Below are positions 1-10,100 of a DNA stretch of 36,736 nucleotides, in pieces. Below the pieces are notes generated by a model. The model did no database searches, was not told the origin of the DNA, and saw only the letters and a list, made by a program, of their open reading frames with translations. The stretch covers positions 82,501 through 119,236 of the forward strand of contig MCFG01000211.1 of NCBI GenBank assembly GCA_002104895.1, read 5' to 3'. The first letter of the stretch is position 1; the number at the start of each line of letters is the position of its first letter. The position numbers were made by a program, and so were the translations under genes. The DNA comes from Anaeromyces robustus. Taxonomy: Eukaryota > Neocallimastigomycota > Neocallimastigomycetes > Neocallimastigales > Neocallimastigaceae.

Positions 1-247
1 TATTTTATTTTATTTTATTTCATTTTATTTTATATTTTCATTTAATTATGTATTCTTATTTGTACTACTGAGGTTAATAACCCTAGTATTAACAATATAA
101 CAATTTCAGATTTTTTTTTTAAAATTGAATATATTGTTGTGTATTATTTAATTTCAAATTATTATTAATGTGAATATTTTTCATATTATATATATTTAAT
201 TATTTATAATAATGAAAAAATATTTTATAATTTATATATATATTTTT
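1..247. other. AT-rich intergenic, 3' flank of the NRPS locus
   Basis: Positions 1-33 are an imperfect TATTT pentanucleotide repeat, interrupted once by TTTCA. The rest is unstructured A/T sequence with a short T run near 110-120. No reading frame of interest is visible. It lies just 3' of the minus-strand NRPS stop codon, so it should hold that gene's transcript end, but no specific polyadenylation signal can be singled out in this composition. Confidence 0.7.
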
Positions 248-2833
248 TTAATTAAAAAATCTTTTAATTTTTTTAAATAATTTATGTAGTGTTTTTTTGT
301 GTTTTTTACTTTTTTTATTATTTGATACTTTAGATTTTTCATTTTTATTTTCATTATTATTTGAAATTTCAAATTCTTTAGTTTTGCTTTCATTATTATT
401 TGAAATTTCAAATTCTTCAGTTTTGTTTTTATTATTATTTGATATTTCAAATTCGTCAGTTTCATTTTCATTTTTAATTTTTAAATTATTTTTTTGTTCA
501 TCATTGTGTGATATTGCATTTTCTTTATTGTATGATGGCATACAATTAATTAAATTCATGTTATTACATAAATTATTATTATTATTTTTAATTTTAATAC
601 TTTCTATTATATAGTCTAATGATTTATTAAGATAATCCTCATTTTTAATAATATCAATAAAACTATAAATGATATTTTTAAGTAAAGTTTCTTCATAAAC
701 ATCTTTTCTATATGAAAAACTAATATCATAATAATTTTCTCTTTCAGCAACACAGAACGAAAGATTATTTACGTCTCCAAAATCAATTTCATTAAGTTCT
801 TTATTGAACATCTTATAAACATCAAAACGATCTATATATTCCAAATAACTGAAATCATCTTTACTGTTTAATTCATATGGGTCAAATTTAAATTGTGAAT
901 GACATTTTGAAAAGTTCAATTTTTCTGAAAGTATTGAATCAGGAATATCATAACTAAATAATGTGAGTAATATATTTTTATATTTATTTAAAAAGTCAAT
1001 TAAATTAACATTTTCCATTTTTACCAATATTGGTGTTAATTTCATAAATAATCCAATTAACATCTCAGTATATGTATTTTTTCTATTTGAATTAATCATT
1101 TCTACATAAATATTTTTCTGTCCTGAATAAATTGACATAACTAAACAATAAATAGTTAAAAAGAATGTTGTTTTTGATATATTATTTTCTTTTATAATAC
1201 GATTTACATTATTATAAACTTCTGTATCAGTTTTGATGGTTACAATATTATGCTTTTTATTATTATCTTTATTATTATTATTATTAATTGTTGGTAACTT
1301 TATGTTAGTATATGGTTCATCAAATATTGAAGAATAATATTCAATTTGTTCTGTATAGTCCTCTTTACTTATTTTTTTATACTGATGAATAGCATAATCA
1401 CTATATTGAATTGGTAAATCTTCTAATATTTCATCATTATAAATTTTGAATAATTCATTAATTAATATACCATAAGAATAACCATCACAAATTAAATGAC
1501 TAGTTTTAATCACTAAAATATCATTTTCTATAATAGCTACTTTAATTAATAAATCTTTTGTAAGATCTATAGGTTTTTCCAATTCCATGAAATTATCTTT
1601 TGTATAATGTTCAATTTCAATTTTTGCATCTTTGATAATTCTTCCAAATACTTTATTTTCTCCATTAATATTTTTCACAATAAACTTTGTTTTTAATACT
1701 TCATGTCTATTGATTAAGATGTTAAATGAATTAGCTAATTTATTAATATCAATAGGACATTTTATTTTATAATAAAATAAAATAATATATTTTGAGTTTT
1801 TGTATGTATCAATATTTATTTCTTTATTTTCATTATTTTCTATATTTTTTAGGTCTAAAGTTGGTGGTAATATATAAGATGTTGGATATTCATCACTATT
1901 ATATTTTTCAATGAATTCGATTTGATAACGTTTATCATTATTTTCTAATATTTCATCAATCAAGCTTGATATTAAATGAACTTCGGAATTATTCATGATA
2001 TCTTTCATATATATTTTAATTTTAAAAGTAGTTTTTATATATGCTATTATTCTAATTGCATTTAAACTATCACCTCCTAATTCATAGAAGTCACTTGTTC
2101 TTCCAATTTCATTATACGGAACATTAAATATTTCACTGTAAATTTTACAAATAGATTTTTCAGTATCTGTTTTTGGTGCTTCATATTCTTTCTTAACTAT
2201 ATCTTTAATTGTTGGAACTGGTAATGCTTTTCTATTCAATTTACCACTCATAGATAATGGGAATTCAGATATACGTATATAATAATTAGGAATCATATAA
2301 ATTGGAAGTTTACTTTTTAAACTACTACGAATTATTTTACCATCAATTTCTTTGTTACTTATATAATAACAAACTAAGTATTTGTCCTTATTTTCTTTTT
2401 CCTTATCAATAACAACACATTGTTCAATACCGTCAATATCCTTAATTATATTTTCAATTTCTTCTAATTCAATTCTATGTCCGTGAATCTTAACTTGGAA
2501 GTCCATTCTTCCTAAATATTCAATTTCACCATAGGATGTCCATTTACCAAGATCACCAGTTCTATACATTATTCCATTATGTTCATCATCATCAAAGTTG
2601 AATGGATTATTTATAAACTTTTCTTTAGTTAATTCATCACGATTAAGATATCCTCTACCTACACCATATCCTCCTATAAATATTTCTCCTTCTACTCCTA
2701 TAGGAACAAGTTTTAAATAGTTATCTAATATATATATTGTATTATTATAAATTGGCTTTCCAATTGTAATTTTATTTTCTTTTTCTTCATTGATTTCTTT
2801 ATAGGTACAAGTAACTCTACATTCGGTAGGTCC
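248..2833 (-). CDS. NRPS fragment 5: second half of A4, T4, terminal C5, Lys/Asn tail
   Basis: This continues in the same frame as fragment 4 after the TAA, beginning GPTEC; the first Met is at 2567-2569. It carries YRTGDLGKW, GRMDFQVKIHGHRIEL, YMIPNYY and SGKLNRKALP. T4 has LGGDSL (Ser 2066-2068). A final condensation-like domain (about 1930-610) has the motif SHLICDG, keeping the second His and the Asp but not the first His. After it comes a low-complexity tail with a 13-residue repeat of the type EFEISNNN-x5, and a strongly basic end (KKSKKHKK, then KLFKKIKRFF). No thioesterase is present. In fungi a terminal C domain can release or cyclise the peptide, so this one might do so; that is inference. 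A4 pocket residues read by eye are DINNIIGVTK. Confidence 0.85.
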   Translation of the reverse strand, partial: GPTECRVTCTYKEINEEKENKITIGKPIYNNTIYILDNYLKLVPIGVEGEIFIGGYGVGRGYLNRDELTKEKFINNPFNFDDDEHNGIMYRTGDLGKWTSYGEIEYLGRMDFQVKIHGHRIELEEIENIIKDIDGIEQCVVIDKEKENKDKYLVCYYISNKEIDGKIIRSSLKSKLPIYMIPNYYIRISEFPLSMSGKLNRKALPVPTIKDIVKKEYEAPKTDTEKSICKIYSEIFNVPYNEIGRTSDFYELGGDSLNAIRIIAYIKTTFKIKIYMKDIMNNSEVHLISSLIDEILENNDKRYQIEFIEKYNSDEYPTSYILPPTLDLKNIENNENKEINIDTYKNSKYIILFYYKIKCPIDINKLANSFNILINRHEVLKTKFIVKNINGENKVFGRIIKDAKIEIEHYTKDNFMELEKPIDLTKDLLIKVAIIENDILVIKTSHLICDGYSYGILINELFKIYNDEILEDLPIQYSDYAIHQYKKISKEDYTEQIEYYSSIFDEPYTNIKLPTINNNNNKDNNKKHNIVTIKTDTEVYNNVNRIIKENNISKTTFFLTIYCLVMSIYSGQKNIYVEMINSNRKNTYTEMLIGLFMKLTPILVKMENVNLIDFLNKYKNILLTLFSYDIPDSILSEKLNFSKCHSQFKFDPYELNSKDDFSYLEYIDRFDVYKMFNKELNEIDFGDVNNLSFCVAERENYYDISFSYRKDVYEETLLKNIIYSFIDIIKNEDYLNKSLDYIIESIKIKNNNNNLCNNMNLINCMPSYNKENAISHNDEQKNNLKIKNENETDEFEISNNNKNKTEEFEISNNNESKTKEFEISNNNENKNEKSKVSNNKKSKKHKKTLHKLFKKIKRFFN
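314..469 (-). repeat. 39-bp tandem repeat in the NRPS C-terminal tail
   Basis: Four imperfect copies of a 39-bp unit start near 314, 353, 392 and 431. In the NRPS frame each encodes 13 residues, of the form EFEISNNN followed by five polar residues. The first copy in plus-strand order (last in the protein) is the most diverged. Copy number is likely to vary between alleles. Confidence 0.85.
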
Positions 2834-5197
2834 TTATCCATTATAAATAATACATTCAGAATATTGATGTATATTCTTACATAAGCTTAAAGGTAATTCT
2901 TCTCCAATAAATATTATTGATTTTATAATTTTTAATGATTGTCTAAACATTTCATTTTCCATAAATAATTTAAATCTAGTTGGAGTAGTATTAATTAAAT
3001 CAACTTTATTTTCCATTATATATTGACTTAACAAACTAATATTCTCACTAACATTTTCATCAATTAAAATAGATGTTAATCCATGAATTAAGCAATAAGT
3101 TATTTCATTATGTGAAATATCGAATGAAAAGTTTGTAATTGCCAAAATATTATTAATATGATTCTTTTTCATTAATTCATCTAAACATAATGTTTCCATT
3201 TCATTTTTCCTGTTAAATGTTTTTAAATAATTATAAATATTAAAATGATTAATTAATGCTCCTTTAGGCTTTCCTGTAGTTCCTGAAGTATATAAAACAT
3301 AACAAATATCATTTGATGAATTAATATTAATTATTCTATCTCTCTTTAATTCATAATTATGATGCTTTAAATCATATATTATGCTTTTATATTGAGTTAT
3401 TTTTTCAAATTCAATTTTGGAATTCTCATATAAAATTATTTTAGGTTGAACTTCTTCTAAGATAAATTGAATACGATCAATTGGTAATTTTGGATCAATT
3501 GGTAAAAATGCACCTCCTGCTTTGGAAATTGCAAGAATACTAATAATATAGTATGGAGAACGATTACTAATTATTGGAATAATATCATTTCTTTGAATTC
3601 CATTTTCACGTAAGTAATGTTCTAATGAATTACTCATTTCATCTAATTCCTTATAATTTATCTTCATATCGTTGAATACAATAGCACAACGTTTAGGATA
3701 TTTATTTGCTATTTTACAGAATTCTTCATGATATAGTTTATCACATCCAAATGTATTAATGTTTGAATTAAATTTATTAATAATTTTTTCCTTTTCTTCT
3801 TTTGGAATATATTCTATTTCATTAATATTTTGTTCATAATTATAATTAATATTTTTAATTACTTCATTAATACTATTGAGAATATTTTCTATAGTTTTTA
3901 ATTCATATTCATTTGGATTAAATTCAATCAATATTGAATAATTTTTCTGTTGTTCATTAACTGTGAAAGAAATGTCAAATTTAGAATTATTTTGCATATT
4001 ATCATTTGACTCATATGTGAATAAGTTCATACTATTATCATTATTATTAAATATATTAGTTTCATTTTTATTTGATGAAGGTATATATGGTTGGAAGATA
4101 AATGTATTATTAACTTTTTTCAATTTAATTAATTCTGTTAATTCTGAAAATGAAATATCTTGATTATTATAAACATCAATCATCATATTCATATTACTTT
4201 TTATAACATCAATGAATGTAATATTTTTATTTTCGAAAGATAATAAAATTGGAAGAGTACTAATGAACATACCAGCCATATTTTCAACATATTGATTATT
4301 TCGATTAGCACTTATAATTGATGTATATATTAATTCTTGTCTACAATATTTCGAAAGAATATAACCATAAATAGTAAGGAAGAATGCTGCTTTTGTAATA
4401 CCTTGGTTTTTAATAAATTCATTAATATTTTTACTCATTTCTTCATCAATACTTTTTTCACAAGTATTTGAATATGATATAATTTCTTCATTTTGATTCA
4501 TTTTATCAATATTTTTATATTTTTCTGGAATATTTGGAATTTCATATTCTTTTGAAAACATTTCTTTATAAAATTCAATTTGTTTTTCAAAATGTCCATT
4601 ATTTTTCTTTTCATTCATATGAATAGCATAATCACTAAATTGAATATCTAATTCATTCATGACATCGTCATTATAATATTTATTCAATTCATTCATAATA
4701 ATTAATGATGTTGCTCCATCGGAAATAATATGATGTATATCAACTAATAAATATTCATTTCCAATAAATCCAACTCGTATTAATGGTGCTTTTGATAAAT
4801 TAAATGGACGAATAAATGATGAAGCATTATCATAATTATATTCTTCAAATACTAATTTACAATTATCATCAATAAATCCATAAATTTCAATATTACCATT
4901 GACTTCTTTTTCTAAATATTTAGTTCTTAAGATTTCTTGATTTTGGAATATTTTATTAAATCCTTTTTTAATTTTTTCAATATCAATATTTTCATTTAAT
5001 TTATACCAACTTGGTATATTATAAATAATATTATTCTTATGTTTTATACTGTCAATATAAACACCTAATTGCTGTGATGTAATTGGGAATTCTTTACTAT
5101 TATATCTTTTAATGATTTCAACTTTATTTTTGATTTCATCTGAATTAAGTAATTCTTCTATATATTTTCCAAAATGAGAAATTTGTGAATAATTCAT
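2834..5197 (-). CDS. NRPS fragment 4: C4 and first half of A4
   Basis: 787 codons, starting with ATG at 5195-5197. That Met is simply an internal residue (IEDIMNYSQ) at the end of T3, and the ATGA overlap with the previous frame is a by-product of the 13-bp loss, not translational coupling. C4 has an intact HHIISDG and is very close in sequence to C3. A4 follows with TSGTTGKPKG and is very close to A2 over the first half of the A domain. The frame ends at TAA 2834-2836, exactly where the Tyr of the A5 motif should be: the protein reads NG-stop-GPTE, against NQYGPTE in A2 and NGYGPTE in A3. A single change from TAT or TAC to TAA explains it. Confidence 0.85.
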   Translation of the reverse strand: MNYSQISHFGKYIEELLNSDEIKNKVEIIKRYNSKEFPITSQQLGVYIDSIKHKNNIIYNIPSWYKLNENIDIEKIKKGFNKIFQNQEILRTKYLEKEVNGNIEIYGFIDDNCKLVFEEYNYDNASSFIRPFNLSKAPLIRVGFIGNEYLLVDIHHIISDGATSLIIMNELNKYYNDDVMNELDIQFSDYAIHMNEKKNNGHFEKQIEFYKEMFSKEYEIPNIPEKYKNIDKMNQNEEIISYSNTCEKSIDEEMSKNINEFIKNQGITKAAFFLTIYGYILSKYCRQELIYTSIISANRNNQYVENMAGMFISTLPILLSFENKNITFIDVIKSNMNMMIDVYNNQDISFSELTELIKLKKVNNTFIFQPYIPSSNKNETNIFNNNDNSMNLFTYESNDNMQNNSKFDISFTVNEQQKNYSILIEFNPNEYELKTIENILNSINEVIKNINYNYEQNINEIEYIPKEEKEKIINKFNSNINTFGCDKLYHEEFCKIANKYPKRCAIVFNDMKINYKELDEMSNSLEHYLRENGIQRNDIIPIISNRSPYYIISILAISKAGGAFLPIDPKLPIDRIQFILEEVQPKIILYENSKIEFEKITQYKSIIYDLKHHNYELKRDRIININSSNDICYVLYTSGTTGKPKGALINHFNIYNYLKTFNRKNEMETLCLDELMKKNHINNILAITNFSFDISHNEITYCLIHGLTSILIDENVSENISLLSQYIMENKVDLINTTPTRFKLFMENEMFRQSLKIIKSIIFIGEELPLSLCKNIHQYSECIIYNG

Positions 5198-7176
5198 AAT
5201 ATCTTCAATTGTAATTCCTTTTCAATCATAGAAATAAGTCTAATTGCATTTAAACTATCTCCTCCTAATTCAAAGAAATCACTTGTTCTTCCAACTTTAT
5301 TTTCAGAAATATTAAGTATTTTACTGTAAATTTTGCAAATAATTTTTTCAATATTTGTTTCTGGTGCTTCATATTGCTCGTTAATCATATCTTCAATATT
5401 TGGTACTGGTAATGCCTTTCTATCTAATTTACCACTATTTAATAATGGAATTTCAAATATTCGTTTATAGTAATTAGGAATCATATATTTTGGTAATTTT
5501 TCTTTAAGATATTCTATTATTTTTTTATTTTCTATTTCATTTGAAGAAATATAATAACAAATTAAATATTTATCTCCATTTTTATATTTTTGATCAATTA
5601 CAATGGAATATTCAATTTCTTCCATCTCTTTAATTGTATTTTCAATTTCATTCAGTTCAATTCTTTGACCATGTATTTTAATTTGGAAATCAATTCTTCC
5701 TAAACATTCAATTTCGCCTTCTTCATTCCATTTACCTAAATCACCTGTTCTATACATTATACTTGGTTTACCATTAATACTATGATATGGACATTCAATA
5801 AATTTCTCTTTTGATAATTCTAGTTGATTAAGATATCCTTTTCCAACACCATATCCACTAATAAATATTTCTCCAACTATTCCAATAGGAACTGGTTTTA
5901 GCATTTTATCTAAAATATAAATTTTATAGTTACAATTTGGTTTTCCAATGGTCACATTATCATTTTCCTTTATTTTTATATTATAATATTTAATAGTACT
6001 ACAAACAGTTGTTTCTGTAGGACCATATCCATTTAATATTGCTGAATTACAATTATTATTTATTATTTTTATTAAATTATAATTCAATTTTTCACCTCCA
6101 AATAGTATCCACTTCAAATTTGTTAATGATTTTAAAAATTCTTCATCTGTAATATAACTTTCTAATCTTGATGGTACAGTATAAATACAATATACATTGT
6201 AAAGTTTAATTAATTTGTATAATAATTTTGGATTATTATATTCATCTTCATTATATAATATTATTTTGCATCCTCTTAATAATGGAAATTGAATTTCTGA
6301 TAATGACATATCAAATGTAAATTTGGAAAATGCTAATATATTATCAAATCCATCTCCATAAATATCTTTTCCATTATATGTTTGAGCATATAAACAATAA
6401 TTAATCAAATTGTTATGTGTTATTAATGTTCCTTTAGGTTTTCCTGTAGTTCCTGATGTGAATAATATATAACATAAATCATCACTTTCATTAATATTAT
6501 TTATGCTTGTTATATTTTTATCATAATCATGGTGATCAAGTGAATATATATTGACGTTTTTAAATGTAACTTTGTCATTGTTTTCAGTTTTTGAAATATA
6601 TTTCAAAATAAACTTAGCGTTAATTTCACTAATCATATATTCAATTCGTTCTTTTGGGAAATCAGGGTCAATTGGTAAATAAGCGGCTCCTGATTTCAAT
6701 ACACCAAGAAATGCAATAACATAATAATATGAGTGTTCACAAATAATAGGAATAATATCTCCTCTACCAATATTTTGGCTTCTCAAATAATGTGCCAAAG
6801 AATTACTCATTTTATCTAATTCAGAATAACTTATTTTAATACCATTATAAACTATTGCTATTTTATTACCGTTTTCTTTAGCTACTCTACTAAATTCTAT
6901 ATGGTATAATTTATCACAATCATATTCATAACTGTTATCATTAAATGTAGTAATAATCTTTTCCTTTTCTTCTTTTGGAATATATTCAATTCTTTGAATA
7001 CTCTCATTGAATATATTTATATGTTGAGTCATTTCTATAAAACTATTCATTATCTTTTCAATTAAAGAAGAATCAAATTTTCCTTTATTGTATTCCATAG
7101 TTAATAAATACCCATCTTCACGTTCAATAACATTAAATGTAATATCAAATTTTGTGGTATTATTAGAATTATTTAA
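5194..7176 (-). CDS. NRPS fragment 3: end of C3, A3, T3
   Basis: This is the in-frame continuation of fragment 2 beyond the TAA at 7177-7179. The codons from 7176 down read LNNSNNTTKFDITF, a normal C-domain segment, and the first Met of the piece is at 7096-7098. A3 is complete: TSGTTGKPKG, NGYGPTETTVC, YRTGDLGKW, GRIDFQIKIHGQRIEL, YMIPNYY and SGKLDRKALP. Pocket residues read by eye are DMSYLGGVCK. T3 carries LGGDSL (Ser 5254-5256). The frame ends at TGA 5194-5196, within the last helix of T3. Compared with T1 and T2, whose spacing from EKE to the IKxx segment is constant, this T3 lacks four residues plus one base, a net loss of 13 bp. A3 itself looks catalytically intact. Confidence 0.85.
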   Translation of the reverse strand, partial: LNNSNNTTKFDITFNVIEREDGYLLTMEYNKGKFDSSLIEKIMNSFIEMTQHINIFNESIQRIEYIPKEEKEKIITTFNDNSYEYDCDKLYHIEFSRVAKENGNKIAIVYNGIKISYSELDKMSNSLAHYLRSQNIGRGDIIPIICEHSYYYVIAFLGVLKSGAAYLPIDPDFPKERIEYMISEINAKFILKYISKTENNDKVTFKNVNIYSLDHHDYDKNITSINNINESDDLCYILFTSGTTGKPKGTLITHNNLINYCLYAQTYNGKDIYGDGFDNILAFSKFTFDMSLSEIQFPLLRGCKIILYNEDEYNNPKLLYKLIKLYNVYCIYTVPSRLESYITDEEFLKSLTNLKWILFGGEKLNYNLIKIINNNCNSAILNGYGPTETTVCSTIKYYNIKIKENDNVTIGKPNCNYKIYILDKMLKPVPIGIVGEIFISGYGVGKGYLNQLELSKEKFIECPYHSINGKPSIMYRTGDLGKWNEEGEIECLGRIDFQIKIHGQRIELNEIENTIKEMEEIEYSIVIDQKYKNGDKYLICYYISSNEIENKKIIEYLKEKLPKYMIPNYYKRIFEIPLLNSGKLDRKALPVPNIEDMINEQYEAPETNIEKIICKIYSKILNISENKVGRTSDFFELGGDSLNAIRLISMIEKELQLKIL

Positions 7177-10100
7177 TTATAATTCATTACATTCTTCATA
7201 AAGAGTATATGTTTTGTGGTCATTTTCTTTTGAAAATATTGATTCACCTGATTTGTTATTATCTAGAATATTCATAGGTTGGAATATAAAAGCATTATTA
7301 ACTATTTTTATTTTTAAGCTATTGACAAGTTCAGAAAATGATATATCATGATTATTATATAATTCCATTAATATTTTCATATTATTTTTAGCAATATCAG
7401 TAAATGAAACATTTGATTGATCATATTTAAGAAGAATTGGTTGAGTACTTACAAACATACCTATCATTTTCTCAAAATAATGATTGTTTCTATTGGCATT
7501 CATAATTGTAGTATATATAATTTCTTGTCCACTATATTTACTTAACACATATCCATATATACTTAAAAATAATGCTGACTTACTAATTTTATTGATCTGG
7601 GTATATTTATTAATTTTTTCATTCATTATTTTATCAATAAATTTAATGCAATTTCCTATTTCATTATTTTCTTTTCTATTACTGTTACATTCATTCTTTT
7701 TTTCTTTCTGAGGAATATTTAATAATTCATAATCCGTATTAAATATTTCTTTATAAAATTCAATTTGCTTTTCATAAAATCCATTATCTTGTTTTTCTTT
7801 CATATCAATAGCATAATCACTAAATTGAATTTCTAATTCGGAAATATTTCCTTCATTATAATATTTATTTAATTCATTCATAATAATCAACATAGTTGCT
7901 CCATCGGAAATAATATGATGCATATCAATTAATAAATATTCATTTCCAATAAATCCAACTCGAATTAATGGTGCTTCTGATAATTTGAATGGACGAATAA
8001 ATGATGAAACGTTATCATATGTATAATCTTCAAATTTTAAAATACATTCATCATCAATAAATCCATAAATTTCTTCTTTTCCATTAATTTCTTTTGAATA
8101 ATATTTAGTTCTAAGTATTTCTTGATTTTGGAATATTTTATTGAATCCTTCTTTAATTTTTTCAATATTTACATTTTTATTTAATTTAAATGATTCTGGA
8201 ATATTATAAATAATTGTTTCAGGATTTTTAATTGAATCAATATAAACACCTAACTGTTGAGATGTAACAGGAAATTCTTTACTATTACGTTTTTTAATAA
8301 TTTCAATATTTTTGGAATTATTATTACTATTTAATATTTTTTCAATATATTGACTTAATTGAACAATTAAAGAATTTTCATAGATTTCTTTAATATTTAT
8401 TTTAATTTTCCATTCTTTTTCAATCATAGAAATTAATCTAATAGCATTTAAACTATCACCTCCTAATTCAAAGAAATCACTTGCTTTTCCAATTTCATTT
8501 TCATTAATATTAAATAATTGACTATACATATGACATATACATTTTTCAATTTCAGTTTCTGGTGCAATATATTCTTCTTTAATAATATCTTTAATATTAA
8601 TTTCTGGTAATTCTTTTCTATTTAATTTACCATTTACTGACAATGGAATTTCATTAATCTTTTTATAATAATTAGGAATCATATAATGTGGTAATTTATT
8701 CTTTAAATAATTACGAATATCTTTTCCTTCAATTTCTTTAATACCATTATCATTATTATCATTACTATTATTATTATTATCATTCAATTGATAATAACAA
8801 ACTAAATATTTTTCTCCATTTTCTTTCTTTTTATCAATTACAATTCCATGTTTAATTTTTTCTATTTCATTAATCAAACTTTCAATTTCTCCTAATTCAA
8901 TTCTTTGTCCATGAATTTTAACTTGGAAATCAATTCTTCCTAAATATTCAATTTCACCATTTCTTGTCCATTTTCCAAGATCTCCTGTTCTATAAATTAT
9001 TTTATTATGTTCATCATCGTCAATGTTGAATGGATTTTCGATGAACTTTTCATTTGTTAAATCTTCACGATTAAGATATCCTTTACCTACTCCATATCCT
9101 CCAATAAATATTTCTCCTGAAACTCCTACTGGAACTAGTTTTAAATATTCATCTAATATATATATTTTATAATTACAATATGGTTTACCAATATTTATCT
9201 TATTTTCATCATTTACTTCATCAATTAATTTCATAGTAGTTCCGATTGTACATTCAGTTGGTCCATATTGATTATAAATTCGACAGTTTGAATATTGATG
9301 AATATATTTACATAAATCAATTGTTAATGCTTCACCTCCTAATAAAATTACTTTAATTAAACTAAGGCATTTTCTAAATTCCTCATTTTCCATAAATAAA
9401 TTCAATCTTGAAGGTGTAGTCTGAATAAAATCAACATTATTTTTAATTATATATTTTGATAATGATGAAATATTATTACTAATATCTTCATCAACTAGTA
9501 TTAAATTCAATCCATGAATCAAACAATTAATCGTTTCATTATGTGATGCATCAAATGAAAAATTAGTAATTCCTAAAATATTATTGACTTTTTCTTTTTT
9601 AATTATATTGCTAATGTTATCAAATTGAGAAGATTCGTCAAATTCTTTTGTGTAATTGTGAATATTAAAATGACTAATTAATGCTCCTTTAGGTTTACCC
9701 GTAGTACCTGATGTGAATAAAACATAACATGTATCATTTGGTTCGTTTATATTTCCAATAGAATTAATATTTAATTTATAGTCATGTTGTTGTACATTGT
9801 ATACTTTGTAATTTTCATTTAAAATTAATAATTTATCAATTATTTCTTGAGTATTATTATATAAAATCGTTTTTGGATTAACTTCATTTAAAATAAATTG
9901 AATACATTCAATTGGTAATTTTGGATCAATTGGTAAAAATGCACCTCCTGCTTTAGAAATTGAAAGAATACTAATAATGTAGTATGGAGAACGATTACTA
10001 ATTATTGGAATAATATCATTTCTTTGAATTCCATTTTTACGCAAGTAATTTCCTAATGAATTACTCATTTCATCTAATTCTTTATAACTTATTTTAGTTT

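Noticed and set aside
297-614. Plus-strand open frame of about 105 codons rich in Leu, Phe and Ser
   Set aside because: It is the antisense shadow of the low-complexity NRPS tail and adjacent C-terminus, with no motif of its own.
5194-5197. ATGA overlap of two long minus-strand frames, as in a translationally coupled bacterial operon
   Set aside because: The host is a eukaryote with spliceosomal introns, and the second ATG lies inside the T3 domain sequence. The overlap is a by-product of a 13-bp loss.
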